Below are positions 34,300-43,752 of a stretch of DNA of 64,000 nt, piece after piece. Source of the stretch: ZC4RG25 sp023428365 (GTDB taxonomy: Bacteria > Pseudomonadota > Alphaproteobacteria > Rhizobiales > Hyphomicrobiaceae); NCBI GenBank assembly GCA_050283925.1, contig JBNOAI010000007.1, positions 1 through 64,000 of the forward strand, given 5' to 3'. Below the pieces are notes generated by a model. That model saw only the letters and a list, made by a program, of their open reading frames with translations, did not search any database and was not told where the DNA came from. The translations under genes were made by a program, and so were the position numbers. Every line of letters starts with the position of its first letter. The first letter of the stretch is position 1.

Positions 34300-35081
34300 T
34301 GCCTGCCGTCAATCCAATCAAACGGCGCGGAGATGATCGACCACCGATCGTCGTCTACGAGGATGTCGTCAAAATGTTCGGCGACTTCAAAGCCCTCGAT
34401 GGTGTCAATGCCCGGGTCCACAGCGGCGAGGTCGTCTGCCTGATCGGACCGTCCGGCTCCGGAAAATCGACGCTGTTGAGATGCACGAACGCTCTGGAAC
34501 GCATTCAGGGCGGTCGTGTCCTGTTTGCCGGAGAGCCCCTGCCGCAGGCTGAAAAGCAGGCGCGAGTTGTGCGCCAGCGGATGGGGATGGTGTTTCAGAA
34601 CTTCGAATTGTTTCCGCACATGACCGCGCTGGAGAACATCACCTCCGGTCCCCTCACGGTGCTCGGAACGGAGCGCAAGGCGGCGATCGAGCTCGCCCAC
34701 GACCTTCTGAAGAAAGTCGGCCTGTCGGAAAAGGCCAACAGCTATCCCTCGATGCTGTCGGGTGGCCAACAGCAGCGCGTGGCGATCGCACGCGCTTTGG
34801 CGATGAAGCCGCAGGTCATGCTGTTCGACGAGCCGACATCGGCGCTCGATCCCGAAACCGTCGGAGAGGTGCTGTCCGTCATGACCGCCTTGGCGGAAGA
34901 AGGCATGACGATGATTGTCGTGACGCACGAGATGAACTTCGCGCGGCGCGTCAGCAACTGGACCATTGTCTTCGACCACGGCCGCGTCGTCGAAGAAGGA
35001 ATCCCGGAACAGATTTTTACGGATCCTCAGCAGCCGCGGACGCGCGACTTTCTGCGGCACATCGGCTGGCATCAGAACTAA
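34296..35081 (+). CDS. ABC transporter ATPase, polar amino-acid family (GlnQ-like)
   Basis: A 261-residue ATPase. Walker A GPSGSGKST, Q-loop MVFQNFELFPHMT, signature LSGGQQQRVAIARAL, Walker B VMLFDEPTSALDPE and switch VVTHEMNFARRV are all intact and match GlnQ/HisP. It powers the two permeases encoded just upstream. The following enolase-family gene starts 25 bp downstream. Confidence 0.95.
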   Translation: MMPAVNPIKRRGDDRPPIVVYEDVVKMFGDFKALDGVNARVHSGEVVCLIGPSGSGKSTLLRCTNALERIQGGRVLFAGEPLPQAEKQARVVRQRMGMVFQNFELFPHMTALENITSGPLTVLGTERKAAIELAHDLLKKVGLSEKANSYPSMLSGGQQQRVAIARALAMKPQVMLFDEPTSALDPETVGEVLSVMTALAEEGMTMIVVTHEMNFARRVSNWTIVFDHGRVVEEGIPEQIFTDPQQPRTRDFLRHIGWHQN

Positions 35082-35106
35082 AGACCTTGAAACGGAATTG
35101 AGCACC

Positions 35107-36279
35107 ATGACTTTAACAGCATCGGAAACATCTCAGCAGATTCGGAGAGCACCCTCGGCGATCAAGCGGGTCGAGGCCCGGCTCGTCCGCATGCCGCTGG
35201 CGGTGAAAACGTCATTCGCGACGCGCACTGTCAACGCGCGGGACTATCTCCTCGTCCGGGTCATTTCCGACGATGCGATTGGCCTCGGCTACACGTACGC
35301 CGGCAGTTCGGCCGGTTCGGTCGCGCTTGACGCCGTAGTCTCGCTGCTCGGGCCAATGCTGATCGGCAAGTCGCCGCTGATGGTCGAAGGCCTTTGGGAA
35401 AAGATGTACCGCGACTCGCTCCTGCATGGCCGAGCAGGATCCGTCATGCGTGCCTTGAGCGCCCTTGATATCGCCTTATGGGATCATAACGCACGCGCGG
35501 TGGATTTGCCGCTCTGGCAATTCCTCGGCTCCTACACGGACGGATACGTCGATTGTTATGCCAGTGGCGGTTACTATCGCGAGGGTAAAACGGCTGAGCA
35601 TCTGGCTGACGAGCTTGCCGGATATGTTGAGCTGGGCTTCAAGGCCGTCAAGATGAAGGTCGGGCTGCGCGATCTCGAAGAAGAGGAACGCCGCATTGCC
35701 GCGGCGCGGCGCAGAATCGGTCCGGACGTGCGGCTGTTTCTCGATGCCAACAACGCGTGGAGTGACTTGTTTACTGCCCTCCCATTCGTCCGCCGCTTCG
35801 AAAAGTACAGCCCCAATTGGTTGGAGGAGCCATTCAGTCCGGATGATATCGACAGTCATGCGCGCCTCGTCGCGGCGTCGACTATTCCGGTGGCAACGGG
35901 TGAAATTGAAGCTGGCCGCTGGCGGTTCCGTACCGTGCTCGATGCACGTGCGGCCCACGTCCTGCAGGCTGATGCACTTGTCTGCGGTGGAATCACCGAG
36001 TGGCGTCGGATTTGCGGGCTCGCCTCCGCATACGGCATTCCGGTCTATCCGCATGCCTGGCACGACATCCACGTCCACCTCGCCGCGTCACAGGCAAATT
36101 CCGCGTTGGCCGAGTATTTCGTTGATCAGACGATTGTCTGCACGCAGCCGCTCTTTGATCGCGAGTTGAAGCCCGTTGCTGGTCGCATCACGCTGCCGAC
36201 CGATCCGGGGCTTGCCTTCAACTTCAACGAGGAGACGGCGAACCGCTACGGCACAACAGCATGGCAAGCCGCTGTGTGA
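35107..36279 (+). CDS. Enolase superfamily, mandelate racemase-type enzyme
   Basis: A 390-residue enolase-superfamily enzyme that abstracts a proton alpha to a carboxylate. The catalytic K-x-K is Lys182-Met-Lys184 (VKMKVG). The metal ligands are Asp213 (LFLDANNAW), a Glu in WLEEPF (240/241) and Glu266 (TGEIE). Asp289 and His316 (YPHAWHDIH) form the His-Asp dyad typical of the mandelate racemase subgroup. I start at MTLTASE; the open frame begins earlier inside the ATPase gene. The enzyme may racemise or dehydrate an acid-sugar or amino-acid derivative brought in by the ABC system. The exact reaction cannot be read from the sequence. Confidence 0.9.
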   Translation: MTLTASETSQQIRRAPSAIKRVEARLVRMPLAVKTSFATRTVNARDYLLVRVISDDAIGLGYTYAGSSAGSVALDAVVSLLGPMLIGKSPLMVEGLWEKMYRDSLLHGRAGSVMRALSALDIALWDHNARAVDLPLWQFLGSYTDGYVDCYASGGYYREGKTAEHLADELAGYVELGFKAVKMKVGLRDLEEEERRIAAARRRIGPDVRLFLDANNAWSDLFTALPFVRRFEKYSPNWLEEPFSPDDIDSHARLVAASTIPVATGEIEAGRWRFRTVLDARAAHVLQADALVCGGITEWRRICGLASAYGIPVYPHAWHDIHVHLAASQANSALAEYFVDQTIVCTQPLFDRELKPVAGRITLPTDPGLAFNFNEETANRYGTTAWQAAV

Positions 36280-36421
36280 TCTCAAAGATTCCAAAGAGGT
36301 GCCCGCTTTCGATGTAACTCGACGGTCCGTCGCGACCGCCGTGTGCCTGAGGGCGCCTTTGCTAATTGCTATCGGACGGCAAGCCGTGGCAGCTAAGCCG
36401 TCTCTCAAGGTCGGCTTCGGT

Positions 36422-37135
36422 TCAGACTTTGTCTTCGCCAATGACAGTCCTGAGAGACTGAATATCTGGCAGTTCGAAGTCGGGCTTGGGTACGGCCGCG
36501 CTGAGCGCTATGCCGCGCCTGTTGATCCAGGCCACTGTCATGCCGAGCGGCTTCGCGCCGACCATGTCGGTGAATTGCGACTGGCCGCAGTGCAGCAGCT
36601 GCTCTTTCTCCACCCCCGCATTTGCGAGCAGATAACGAAAGAGCGCGCCATCCGGCTTGTAACCTCGGGCTCGCTCGGCCGTGCACACGAGATCGAAGAT
36701 TTTTGGGAGTGGCGTTGCGTCGAGCAAGTCGTCGTCGATGTTCGATACGACCGCCAGACGGAAATGACGCTTCAGCCGTGAGAGCGTATCCATCACATCG
36801 GGGTAGAGGAAGAAACGCGGGAATGCATCGAAGTAGTGATGGATGAGATCGGGGTCGCCGTCACGCACTCCAAAAGCGTGGAAGGCTTCGGCGAGGCTTT
36901 CTCGGCAAATATCGCGATAACGCCGATAGGGCTTCCAATAACTCTTGATGTTGCAGTCTTCCCAGACCTCCCAGAACGCTTTGACGTCGACATTCGGGGC
37001 GCGGGTCTCAGCAAGTATTTGTTCGAAGGCAGCATATGAACTGTCACGCACGCTAATCAGCGTGCCGAATACGTCGAACGACAACAGCTTCAGGTGAGAC
37101 GGATCGAAGGGCTGGGCAAAAGTCGAATTGTTCAT
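36422..37135 (-). CDS. HAD-family hydrolase, haloacid dehalogenase type II-like
   Basis: A 237-residue haloacid dehalogenase-superfamily protein. Motif I is SFDVFGTL with nucleophile Asp21. The residue two after it is Phe, not Asp, as in L-2-haloacid dehalogenases (FDAYGTL form) rather than phosphatases. Motif II is AVVSNID, motif III Lys is in GYKPDGALF, and motif IV reads CGQSQFTDMVGAKPLGM. It converges with the enolase gene, 142 bp apart, so it is probably not part of that operon. Dehalogenase activity is plausible but not certain from the fold. Confidence 0.85.
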   Translation of the reverse strand: MNNSTFAQPFDPSHLKLLSFDVFGTLISVRDSSYAAFEQILAETRAPNVDVKAFWEVWEDCNIKSYWKPYRRYRDICRESLAEAFHAFGVRDGDPDLIHHYFDAFPRFFLYPDVMDTLSRLKRHFRLAVVSNIDDDLLDATPLPKIFDLVCTAERARGYKPDGALFRYLLANAGVEKEQLLHCGQSQFTDMVGAKPLGMTVAWINRRGIALSAAVPKPDFELPDIQSLRTVIGEDKV

Positions 37136-37551
37136 GGCGATCCAGTCTCGTGATGGCAGGCGGCGAGGTTGGCAATAACGAGAAGCGACAAATGACGCTC
37201 GTGCATCAGGCTAGACGGCCGCTCGTAGCACAACGAACATAAGCGGACGACATCCGACTGGACAAGTTTCGCCCACGTCTCATCACGCTCTTAGTCAGAA
37301 TCGTCGGCAGTAGGCTCGCCGGAGCAGTGCGTCACACGCGGAAGGCCGCCGAGTGCCGCGGAGGTAACGGGATCACGGCCATAACCGGATAAGCGATACT
37401 GCAGGAGGTCTCGCGCTATACGAAGGCGGCCGATCAGAAGAGCTGGCCAATGCAGCCATGGAGCGATGGGCTGCTCGATTCCCAAACCGGACCCCAAGAT
37501 TTGGGAAGCCTGCCGAAAAAGCTTAATATTTCAAATGGATTTTCAGAAACA
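37136..37551. other. Intergenic region, no gene recognised
   Basis: About 415 bp upstream of the HAD gene and 3' of tRNA-Ala. A 68-codon minus-strand open frame (37291-37497) has no recognised motif or convincing ribosome-binding site. The promoter of the HAD gene should lie at its left end. Confidence 0.4.
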
Positions 37552-37627
<76 letters not shown>

Positions 37628-37788
37628 GAACCTTTGGGAACTTGTCTTCGCAGGCGAAGCGCTCGCCCCGACTGCGTGCGCCTCAATAGAGTGACGAAAT
37701 GAAAACTGCAAGCCCTTAGACGAGATTGCCCATTAAGTCGGAATGGAAGGACGTGCTGCCACGTCCTCCATAGAACGGCCGACCGATC

Positions 37789-38178
37789 TCAGGCCTCTTC
37801 CTCGTTCTCCGAAACGGAGCCGAGAATGCCGGAAACATCGCCCTCTTCCTCTTCCGGCTCGATGAAGGTCTCTTCCTCCTCGGCCGGGAGTTCGTCATCG
37901 CCGGTGTCGAGATCGGCGAGTTCCTCATCGCCCTCGACCAGCGGGGCATCACCCCCATCACTGTCGGCTGTCGTCTCCGGACGCTTCGGCCGGCGTGCCT
38001 TGTCCTCGGCGGCCTGAGCAGCAGCTGCTGCAGCTGCTGCGGCCGGGTTGGAAGCGATCTTGTAGGCCGATTCACAGATCGGACAGACGATCGGATCGCG
38101 GTTCAGATCGTAGAAGCGGGCGCCACACTCTGGATTCTGGCAGGTGCGCTTGGTGCCACGCGCTGCTTTGGTCGACAT
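37789..38178 (-). CDS. FYDLN acid family protein (TIGR02300)
   Basis: A 129-residue acidic protein conserved in alphaproteobacteria. The N-terminus has a zinc-ribbon-like arrangement: TKRTCQNPECGARFYDLN and then VCPICESAY, two Cys pairs. An Ala-rich stretch and a long Glu/Asp-rich tail follow. I start at MSTKAARG, preceded by a GAGGA ribosome-binding site; the upstream open frame is not supported. The function is unknown; the zinc ribbon and acidic tail suggest nucleic-acid or protein contact. Its position divergent from aroA is typical of Hyphomicrobiales. Confidence 0.93.
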   Translation of the reverse strand: MSTKAARGTKRTCQNPECGARFYDLNRDPIVCPICESAYKIASNPAAAAAAAAAQAAEDKARRPKRPETTADSDGGDAPLVEGDEELADLDTGDDELPAEEEETFIEPEEEEGDVSGILGSVSENEEEA

Positions 38179-38350
38179 CGCTAGTCCTCGATGTTCGCGT
38201 GAATTGAAGGGGTGCGGTCTGCCACGGGCCGCGAGCCTTGTCAAAAGCATTCGAAACGGACGCCCAACAGCCGCGGTTGACACTGCCGCCGACGCGGGGT
38301 CTATCTGGCGGCGCATTGGTTGAAAATCCCTGACGCAGCTGGATTCCGAC

Positions 38351-39673
38351 GTGACGTCATCTCATCCTAGTCCGTTGTCCGTATCACGCCCTGGCGCGCT
38401 GCGCGGGACATGCCGTGTGCCGGGCGATAAATCCATCTCGCACCGGTCGTTGATGTTCGGGGCGATTGCGACGGGGCGGACGCGAATTACTGGCCTTCTT
38501 GAAGCTGAGGACGTCGTCAACACGGCGAAAGCAGTCACCGCGCTGGGCGCGCAGGCGCACAAGACTGGGGATGTCTGGGAAGTTCTCGGGCGCGGTGTCG
38601 GCGGCCTTATACAACCCTCCGGCCCGCTGGATTTCGGCAACTCGGGCACCGGCACCCGGTTGATGATGGGGTTGATCGCTGGCCATCCCATTACGGTCGA
38701 GATGGTTGGCGATGCGTCGTTGTCGCGCAGGCCGATGGGGCGGGTCTTGAAGCCGTTGAAGCAGATGGGCCTGGAGGTGGTCGACGATCGTGAGACTTTG
38801 CCGCTGACCATTCGTGGCTCTGCCGATCTCATTCCGATGGTCTATGAGCTGCCGGTGCCTTCAGCGCAGGTGAAGAGCGCCATTCTGCTTGCCGGGCTTT
38901 CCGCGGCGGGCGAGACGACGGTCGTCGAAAAGGAGCCGACGCGCGATCATACCGAGCGCATGCTTCGTTATTTCGGTGCGGATGTGCGCACGGTAGTCGA
39001 GGGCGGTCTGACGCGGATTACGGTGCGCGGCGACGCGGAGCTTGAAGGTCGCGACGTGACGGTGCCTGGCGATCCAAGTTCGGCAGCGTTTCTGGCTGCG
39101 GCCGCGATTGTCGTTCCCGGTTCCGAGGTGACCATCGAAGGCGTGCTGGTGAATCCGACGCGAACGGGCTTCTATCTGACGCTGCAGGAGATGGGCGGGG
39201 ACGTCGCGTTCCTGAATGAGCGTGAGGAGGGTGGCGAGCCGATCGCCGATATCCGTGTTCGCGCCTCGTCGTTGAAGGGCGTTGTCGTTCCTGCGGAACG
39301 GGCGCCAAGCATGATCGACGAGTATCCGGTTCTGGCGGTGTTGGCCTCATTTGCTAAAGGTGCGACCCGCATGGAGGGCCTGGCCGAACTGAAGGTGAAG
39401 GAGAGCGACCGTCTGGCTGCAACAGCCGCCGGGCTGATCGCCAACGGCGTCTCCGCTGTCATCGATGGGGATACTCTGACGGTTGAGGGCTCATCGGTCG
39501 TGAAGGGCGGGGGTACGGTTGCGACGCACCTTGATCATCGTATTGCGATGGCCTTCCTGACCATGGGGCTGGCGAGCCAGCAGCCCGTGACCGTCGACGA
39601 TACGAGAATGATCGCGACCAGTTTTCCCGAGTTTCGGGGACTGATGGAGAAGCTCGGCGCGCGCTACGCCTGA
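38351..39673 (+). CDS. aroA: 3-phosphoshikimate 1-carboxyvinyltransferase (EPSP synthase, class II)
   Basis: A 440-residue shikimate-pathway enzyme that joins phosphoenolpyruvate to shikimate 3-phosphate. It starts with GTG. All four class II motifs are present: GDKS (25-28), SAQVK (171-175), RDHTE (198-202) and NPTR (268-271). The PEP-site loop is LDFGNSGTGTRL; the residue matching Ala100 of the CP4 enzyme is Gly99 here. It is followed by cmk after 42 bp and divergent from the FYDLN gene, as in related genomes. Confidence 0.97.
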   Translation: MTSSHPSPLSVSRPGALRGTCRVPGDKSISHRSLMFGAIATGRTRITGLLEAEDVVNTAKAVTALGAQAHKTGDVWEVLGRGVGGLIQPSGPLDFGNSGTGTRLMMGLIAGHPITVEMVGDASLSRRPMGRVLKPLKQMGLEVVDDRETLPLTIRGSADLIPMVYELPVPSAQVKSAILLAGLSAAGETTVVEKEPTRDHTERMLRYFGADVRTVVEGGLTRITVRGDAELEGRDVTVPGDPSSAAFLAAAAIVVPGSEVTIEGVLVNPTRTGFYLTLQEMGGDVAFLNEREEGGEPIADIRVRASSLKGVVVPAERAPSMIDEYPVLAVLASFAKGATRMEGLAELKVKESDRLAATAAGLIANGVSAVIDGDTLTVEGSSVVKGGGTVATHLDHRIAMAFLTMGLASQQPVTVDDTRMIATSFPEFRGLMEKLGARYA

Positions 39674-39715
39674 GTTGTTCATCGCCTGACGGTCGAGGGG
39701 GAAAGGAAGCCGCGG

Positions 39716-40342
39716 ATGATTATTGCCATCGATGGGCCTGCGGCTTCCGGCAAGGGGACGCTCGGCAAGCGGATTGCCGATCACTTCGGACTGGCGCACC
39801 TCGATACCGGGTTGCTGTACCGGGCGGTGGCCCGTGATGTTCTGGCCAGCGACGGCCGTCTTGAGGATGCGGGCACGGCCGAAAGGTGCGCGCGCTCGCT
39901 CGATCCGGCGACCCTCTCGGATCCCGATCTCCGGCTGAACGGGATTGGGGATGCCGCATCGCTTGTGGCCCGCATTCCCGAGGTCAGGACGGCGCTTCTG
40001 GACTTCCAGCGCATGTTCGCAAAGACGCCCCCTGGAGCGGTCCTCGACGGGCGCGATATCGGCACTGTGGTATGCCCGGACGCCGACGTTAAGATTTTCG
40101 TAACCGCCGACGCCGAGGTCCGCGCGCAGCGGCGATACCTTGAGCGGCGCTCCCATGGTGATGATATACAATACGAGGATGTTCTTGAATTGATCCGCCA
40201 GCGCGATGCCCGGGATGCCAATCGCGAGAGTGCTCCGATGCGGGTCGCGAGCGACGCCATATTGCTCGATACGACCAAGTTGGATATAGAGACCGCATTC
40301 GACGTCGCCGTCGGACTGATCAAGAGGAAGATTGGCCAATAG
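39716..40342 (+). CDS. cmk: Cytidylate kinase
   Basis: A 208-residue CMP/dCMP kinase. The P-loop GPAASGKGT lies at residues 7-15, LDTGLLYRAV binds the nucleoside, and LDGRDIGTVVCPDADVKIFV carries the conserved Asp-Gly-Arg-Asp. The lid region is QRRYLERRSHGDD, and RDARDANRESAPMR is also typical. A GGAAAGGAAG ribosome-binding site precedes the ATG. It lies between aroA and rpsA, a conserved order in proteobacteria. Confidence 0.97.
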   Translation: MIIAIDGPAASGKGTLGKRIADHFGLAHLDTGLLYRAVARDVLASDGRLEDAGTAERCARSLDPATLSDPDLRLNGIGDAASLVARIPEVRTALLDFQRMFAKTPPGAVLDGRDIGTVVCPDADVKIFVTADAEVRAQRRYLERRSHGDDIQYEDVLELIRQRDARDANRESAPMRVASDAILLDTTKLDIETAFDVAVGLIKRKIGQ

Positions 40343-40538
40343 GGTGCCCCCAGCGAGGTGCGCCCTTAATCCATTTGGCGGGTAACCCCCTCTGCCGGCG
40401 ATGCACCAGATTTAGAGATCCGAACATCACGCGCTGACATCGTCAGTCGGGCATTGCCATGCCTGGACGTCGATTGATCAGCATCCCAGCAATCACCGCA
40501 CCGGGCGTAGGCCTTTTGCGGCAACCCAAGGATATTTG

Positions 40539-42257
40539 ATGAGCACGCCACAAACCTCCAAAGAGCTTTCGCCGTCCATCGACGAATTTGCAGCGATGCT
40601 GAACGAGACGCTGTCGGCCGATGATGCCTATGAGGGCAGCGTCGTTCGCGGCAAGGTCGTCTCGATCGAGAAAGACATGGCGGTGATCGACGTCGGCCTG
40701 AAGATGGAAGGCCGCGTTGCGCTGAAGGAGTTTACGGCCCCCGGTCGCCAGTCGGAGATCAAGGTCGGCGACGAGGTCGAAGTTTACCTGGAGCGCATCG
40801 AGAACGCGCTCGGTGAAGCCGTCCTCAGCCGCGACAAGGCTCGCCGCGAAGAGAGCTGGACGCGTCTTGAGAAGCAGTTCGAGAAGGGCGAGAAGGTCAC
40901 CGGTGTGATCTTCAACAAGGTCAAGGGTGGCTTCACGGTCGATCTCGACGGCGCCGTGGCGTTCCTGCCGGGCAGCCAGGTGGACATCCGTCCGGTGCGC
41001 GACATCGGCCCGCTGATGCACCAGGACCTGCCGTTCCAGATCCTCAAGATGGATCGCCGCCGCGGCAACATCGTCGTCTCGCGCCGCTCGGTGCTGGAAG
41101 AGACACGGGCGGAACAGCGTGCGGACATCGTCGCGCGTCTCGGCGAAGGCCAGGTCATCGAAGGTCTGGTCAAGAACATCACCGATTACGGTGCGTTCAT
41201 CGACCTCGGCGGCATCGACGGCCTGCTGCACGTCACCGATATGGCGTGGCGCCGCGTGAACCATCCCTCCGAGATCGTCAACGTCGGCGACAACGTGAAG
41301 GTGCAGATCATCCGCATCAACCCGGAGACGCAGCGTATCAGCCTCGGCATCAAGCAGCTGCAGTCTGATCCGTGGCAGGGCATCGAGGCGAAGTACCCGA
41401 TCGGCGCCAAGTTCACCGGCACCGTGACGAACATCGCCGACTACGGCGCGTTCGTGGAGCTGGAGCCGGGCGTCGAAGGCCTGATCCACGTCTCCGAGAT
41501 GAGCTGGACCAAGAAGAACGTTCACCCTGGCAAGATCGTGTCCACGAGCCAGCAGGTGGAAGTGCAGGTCCTCGAAGTCGATCCGAACAAGCGTCGTATC
41601 AGCCTCGGCCTGAAGCAGACCCAGGAGAACCCCTGGGAGGCGTTCCTGTCGCAGCACCCGAAGGGGACCGTCGTCGAAGGTCCGATCCGCAACATCACCG
41701 AGTTCGGTCTGTTCATCGGTCTCGATGGCGGCGTGGACGGCATGGTCCACCTGTCCGATCTGGACTGGAACCGCGCTGGCGACGAAGTCATCAAGGAGTA
41801 CAAGAAGGGCGACGACGTCAAAGCCGTTGTTCTGGACGTCGACAGCCAGAAGGAGCGCATTTCGCTCGGCATCAAGCAGCTTGCTGGCGATCCGATCGAC
41901 ACGATCGGCCGCTTCAAGAAGGGCGATGCGGTCACCTGTGAGGTGGTTGCCGTTCAGGAGAATGGCATCGAGGTCAAGCTGGCCGGCAGCGATGTGACGG
42001 CCTTCATCAAGCGGTCCGATCTGTCGCGTGATCGTGCCGAGCAGCGGCCTGAGCGCTTCAACGTTGGCGATAAGGTCGACGCATCGGTGCTCAGCGTCGA
42101 CAAGGCGACCCGCCGGATCGCGGTCTCGATCAAGCAGCTCGAGATCTCGGAAGAGAAGCAGGCGGTTGCTCAGTATGGTTCGACCGACTCCGGCGCTTCG
42201 CTTGGCGACATCTTCAAAGCCGCCATCAAGAAGCGCGAGGAAGGCAACGACGAGTGA
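40539..42257 (+). CDS. rpsA: 30S ribosomal protein S1
   Basis: A 572-residue protein with six S1 RNA-binding repeats, starting near residues 28, 115, 203, 288, 377 and 464. Repeats 3 and 4 are the most typical (VKNITDYGAFIDLGGIDGLL and VTNIADYGAFVELEPGVEGL). It recruits mRNA to the 30S subunit. I use the ATG at 40539, with AGGA 7-8 bp upstream; a TTG just before it is also open. The 196-bp leader after cmk could hold its own promoter and autoregulatory region. A strong terminator follows the stop. Confidence 0.97.
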   Translation: MSTPQTSKELSPSIDEFAAMLNETLSADDAYEGSVVRGKVVSIEKDMAVIDVGLKMEGRVALKEFTAPGRQSEIKVGDEVEVYLERIENALGEAVLSRDKARREESWTRLEKQFEKGEKVTGVIFNKVKGGFTVDLDGAVAFLPGSQVDIRPVRDIGPLMHQDLPFQILKMDRRRGNIVVSRRSVLEETRAEQRADIVARLGEGQVIEGLVKNITDYGAFIDLGGIDGLLHVTDMAWRRVNHPSEIVNVGDNVKVQIIRINPETQRISLGIKQLQSDPWQGIEAKYPIGAKFTGTVTNIADYGAFVELEPGVEGLIHVSEMSWTKKNVHPGKIVSTSQQVEVQVLEVDPNKRRISLGLKQTQENPWEAFLSQHPKGTVVEGPIRNITEFGLFIGLDGGVDGMVHLSDLDWNRAGDEVIKEYKKGDDVKAVVLDVDSQKERISLGIKQLAGDPIDTIGRFKKGDAVTCEVVAVQENGIEVKLAGSDVTAFIKRSDLSRDRAEQRPERFNVGDKVDASVLSVDKATRRIAVSIKQLEISEEKQAVAQYGSTDSGASLGDIFKAAIKKREEGNDE

Positions 42258-42287
42258 TCGCTCGTTGATGACCTGCGAGTTGAGAGG

Positions 42288-42315
42288 GGGCGGACCAGTT
42301 TGGTCCGCCCTTTTT
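42288..42315 (+). terminator. Rho-independent terminator of rpsA
   Basis: Perfect 10-bp GGGCGGACCA/TGGTCCGCCC stem, a 3-nt loop and five T's, 30 bp after the rpsA stop. Confidence 0.95.
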
Positions 42316-42415
42316 CGTTGCAGCGCACTGAGGCCGTTGAACGCGCCTACCGGGAAGCCTACGTTGTTGGCAGTCCGCTGCCGTTCGGCAGCCAACCTCT
42401 CGAGAGATGTCGCCC

Positions 42416-43372
42416 ATGAGCCTTGAAACCGAGACGCTTCTGGATCGCCGTCGTCTGAAACGTCACCTGTCGTTCTGGCGGATCGCGGCGATCGTTGCGG
42501 TTGCGGCGGCCATAGGCGCTTATCTATTTTCCGGTGATGGCGCTTTTTCCGAACGCCGCCAGATCGCCCGCATCTCTCTGGAAGGCATGATCACCGAGAG
42601 CCGCGAGCAGCTTCGGCTGTTGGAGCGCGTGGCCGAGTCCAACAACGTGTCGGGCGTTATTCTGTTCGTGAACAGCCCCGGCGGTACGACCACCGGCGGC
42701 GAGGCATTGTACGAAAGCCTGCGCAGGTTGGCGGCGAAGAAGCCGGTGGTGGCACAGTTCGGCACGGTAGCGGCATCGGCGGCCTATATCGCTGGCCTCG
42801 GAACTGACCATATCGTTGCGCGCGGTAATTCCATTACCGGTTCGGTCGGCGTGATCATGCAGTGGCCGGAGGTGAGCGGACTGCTCGATAAGCTCGGCGT
42901 CAAAATGAACGAGATCAAAAGCGGCCCTCTGAAGGCCACGCCATCTCCCTTCCAGCCGTTGGATGAGGCGGGTCGCCAGGTGACCGAATCCATGATCGCT
43001 GAGGGCCAGCGCTGGTTCCTCGGGTTGGTGCGCGAGCGCCGGCAGATTAACACGGCCGAAGTGCCGGGCCTTGAGCAGGGGCGGATATACTCTGGTCGCG
43101 AGGCCGTGACTTACAAGCTGATCGACGAGATTGGTGGCGAGCAGGAAGCCGTGCGCTGGCTGGAAGGCCGTGGCGTTCAGAAAGATTTGCGGATTGTCGA
43201 TTGGAAGGTCGGAGGCCGGGATTGGGGGTGGAGCGGCGCTCTGGCAGGGATCGTCCGGCTTCTGACGGGGCAAATCGGAGGAGAACTTGCCACTTTACTT
43301 GCGAAGGACGGCACACTCGGTGCCTTTACACTTGACGGTCTTGTATCGGTTTGGCAACCTTCGCAAAACTGA
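42416..43372 (+). CDS. sppA: Signal peptide peptidase SppA, short type
   Basis: A 318-residue membrane-anchored serine protease (S49) that degrades cleaved signal peptides. An N-terminal anchor helix (WRIAAIVAVAAAIGAYLF) is followed by the Clp-like fold with NSPGGTTTGGEALYESL. The catalytic Ser is in the GNSITGSVGVIMQW region and the general-base Lys in SGPLKATPS. The start is ATG 42416, chosen over 42407 because CGAGAG lies 9 bp upstream of it but directly against the earlier one. ihfB follows closely. Confidence 0.93.
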   Translation: MSLETETLLDRRRLKRHLSFWRIAAIVAVAAAIGAYLFSGDGAFSERRQIARISLEGMITESREQLRLLERVAESNNVSGVILFVNSPGGTTTGGEALYESLRRLAAKKPVVAQFGTVAASAAYIAGLGTDHIVARGNSITGSVGVIMQWPEVSGLLDKLGVKMNEIKSGPLKATPSPFQPLDEAGRQVTESMIAEGQRWFLGLVRERRQINTAEVPGLEQGRIYSGREAVTYKLIDEIGGEQEAVRWLEGRGVQKDLRIVDWKVGGRDWGWSGALAGIVRLLTGQIGGELATLLAKDGTLGAFTLDGLVSVWQPSQN

Positions 43373-43410
43373 TTGAAAATACTCAATTTTCGTTTGTTCG
43401 GAGGGGCGTC

Positions 43411-43701
43411 TTGATCAAGTCCGAGCTGATCCAGAAGATCGCGGCCGCCAATCCGCATCTTTATCACCGAGACGTCGAACGTATCGTCAACGTCATTTTC
43501 GAAGAGATCGTCAATGCGTTAGCACGTGGCGATCGGGTCGAGCTTCGTGGGTTCGGTGCCTTCACGGTGAAGTATCGGGCCCCGCGGCAGGGACGTAATC
43601 CCAGGACGGGCTCGCCTGTGCCTGTGGAGGAAAAGTTTGTTCCTTTCTTCAAAACGGGTAAGGAACTGCGCGAGCGCCTGAACCGGTCGAGTGCGCGCTG
43701 A
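43411..43701 (+). CDS. ihfB: Integration host factor beta subunit
   Basis: A 96-residue DNA-bending protein that dimerises with IhfA. The start is TTG at 43411 (MIKSELIQKIAAANPH), with GGAGGGG 4 bp upstream; the longer frame overlapping sppA is not expected. The family core is present: VNVIFEEIVNALARGDRVEL, RGFGAFTVKYRAPRQGRNPR and the DNA-intercalating Pro in RTGSPV, with VPFFKTGKELRERL at the end. The downstream lapA order is as in E. coli. Confidence 0.96.
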   Translation: MIKSELIQKIAAANPHLYHRDVERIVNVIFEEIVNALARGDRVELRGFGAFTVKYRAPRQGRNPRTGSPVPVEEKFVPFFKTGKELRERLNRSSAR

Positions 43702-43752
43702 GCGTATCGTTGGCCACCATGGCGCGACTGATCTATTGAGGAGACGACGATC

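Noticed and set aside
34966..35106. N-terminal extension of the enolase-family gene into the ATPase gene
   Set aside because: The extra 47 residues are Ser/Arg rich, overlap the ATPase gene and are not part of the family; the ATG at 35107 fits the family N-terminus.
37291..37497. Possible 68-codon small gene
   Set aside because: No motif, no convincing ribosome-binding site and no supporting context.
39491..40339. 282-codon minus-strand frame opposite aroA 3' end and cmk
   Set aside because: Both plus-strand genes have full catalytic motifs; the antisense product resembles nothing.
40443..42395. 650-codon minus-strand open frame opposite rpsA
   Set aside because: It is the antisense shadow of the six S1 repeats in a high-GC gene; it has no domain, and rpsA is certain.
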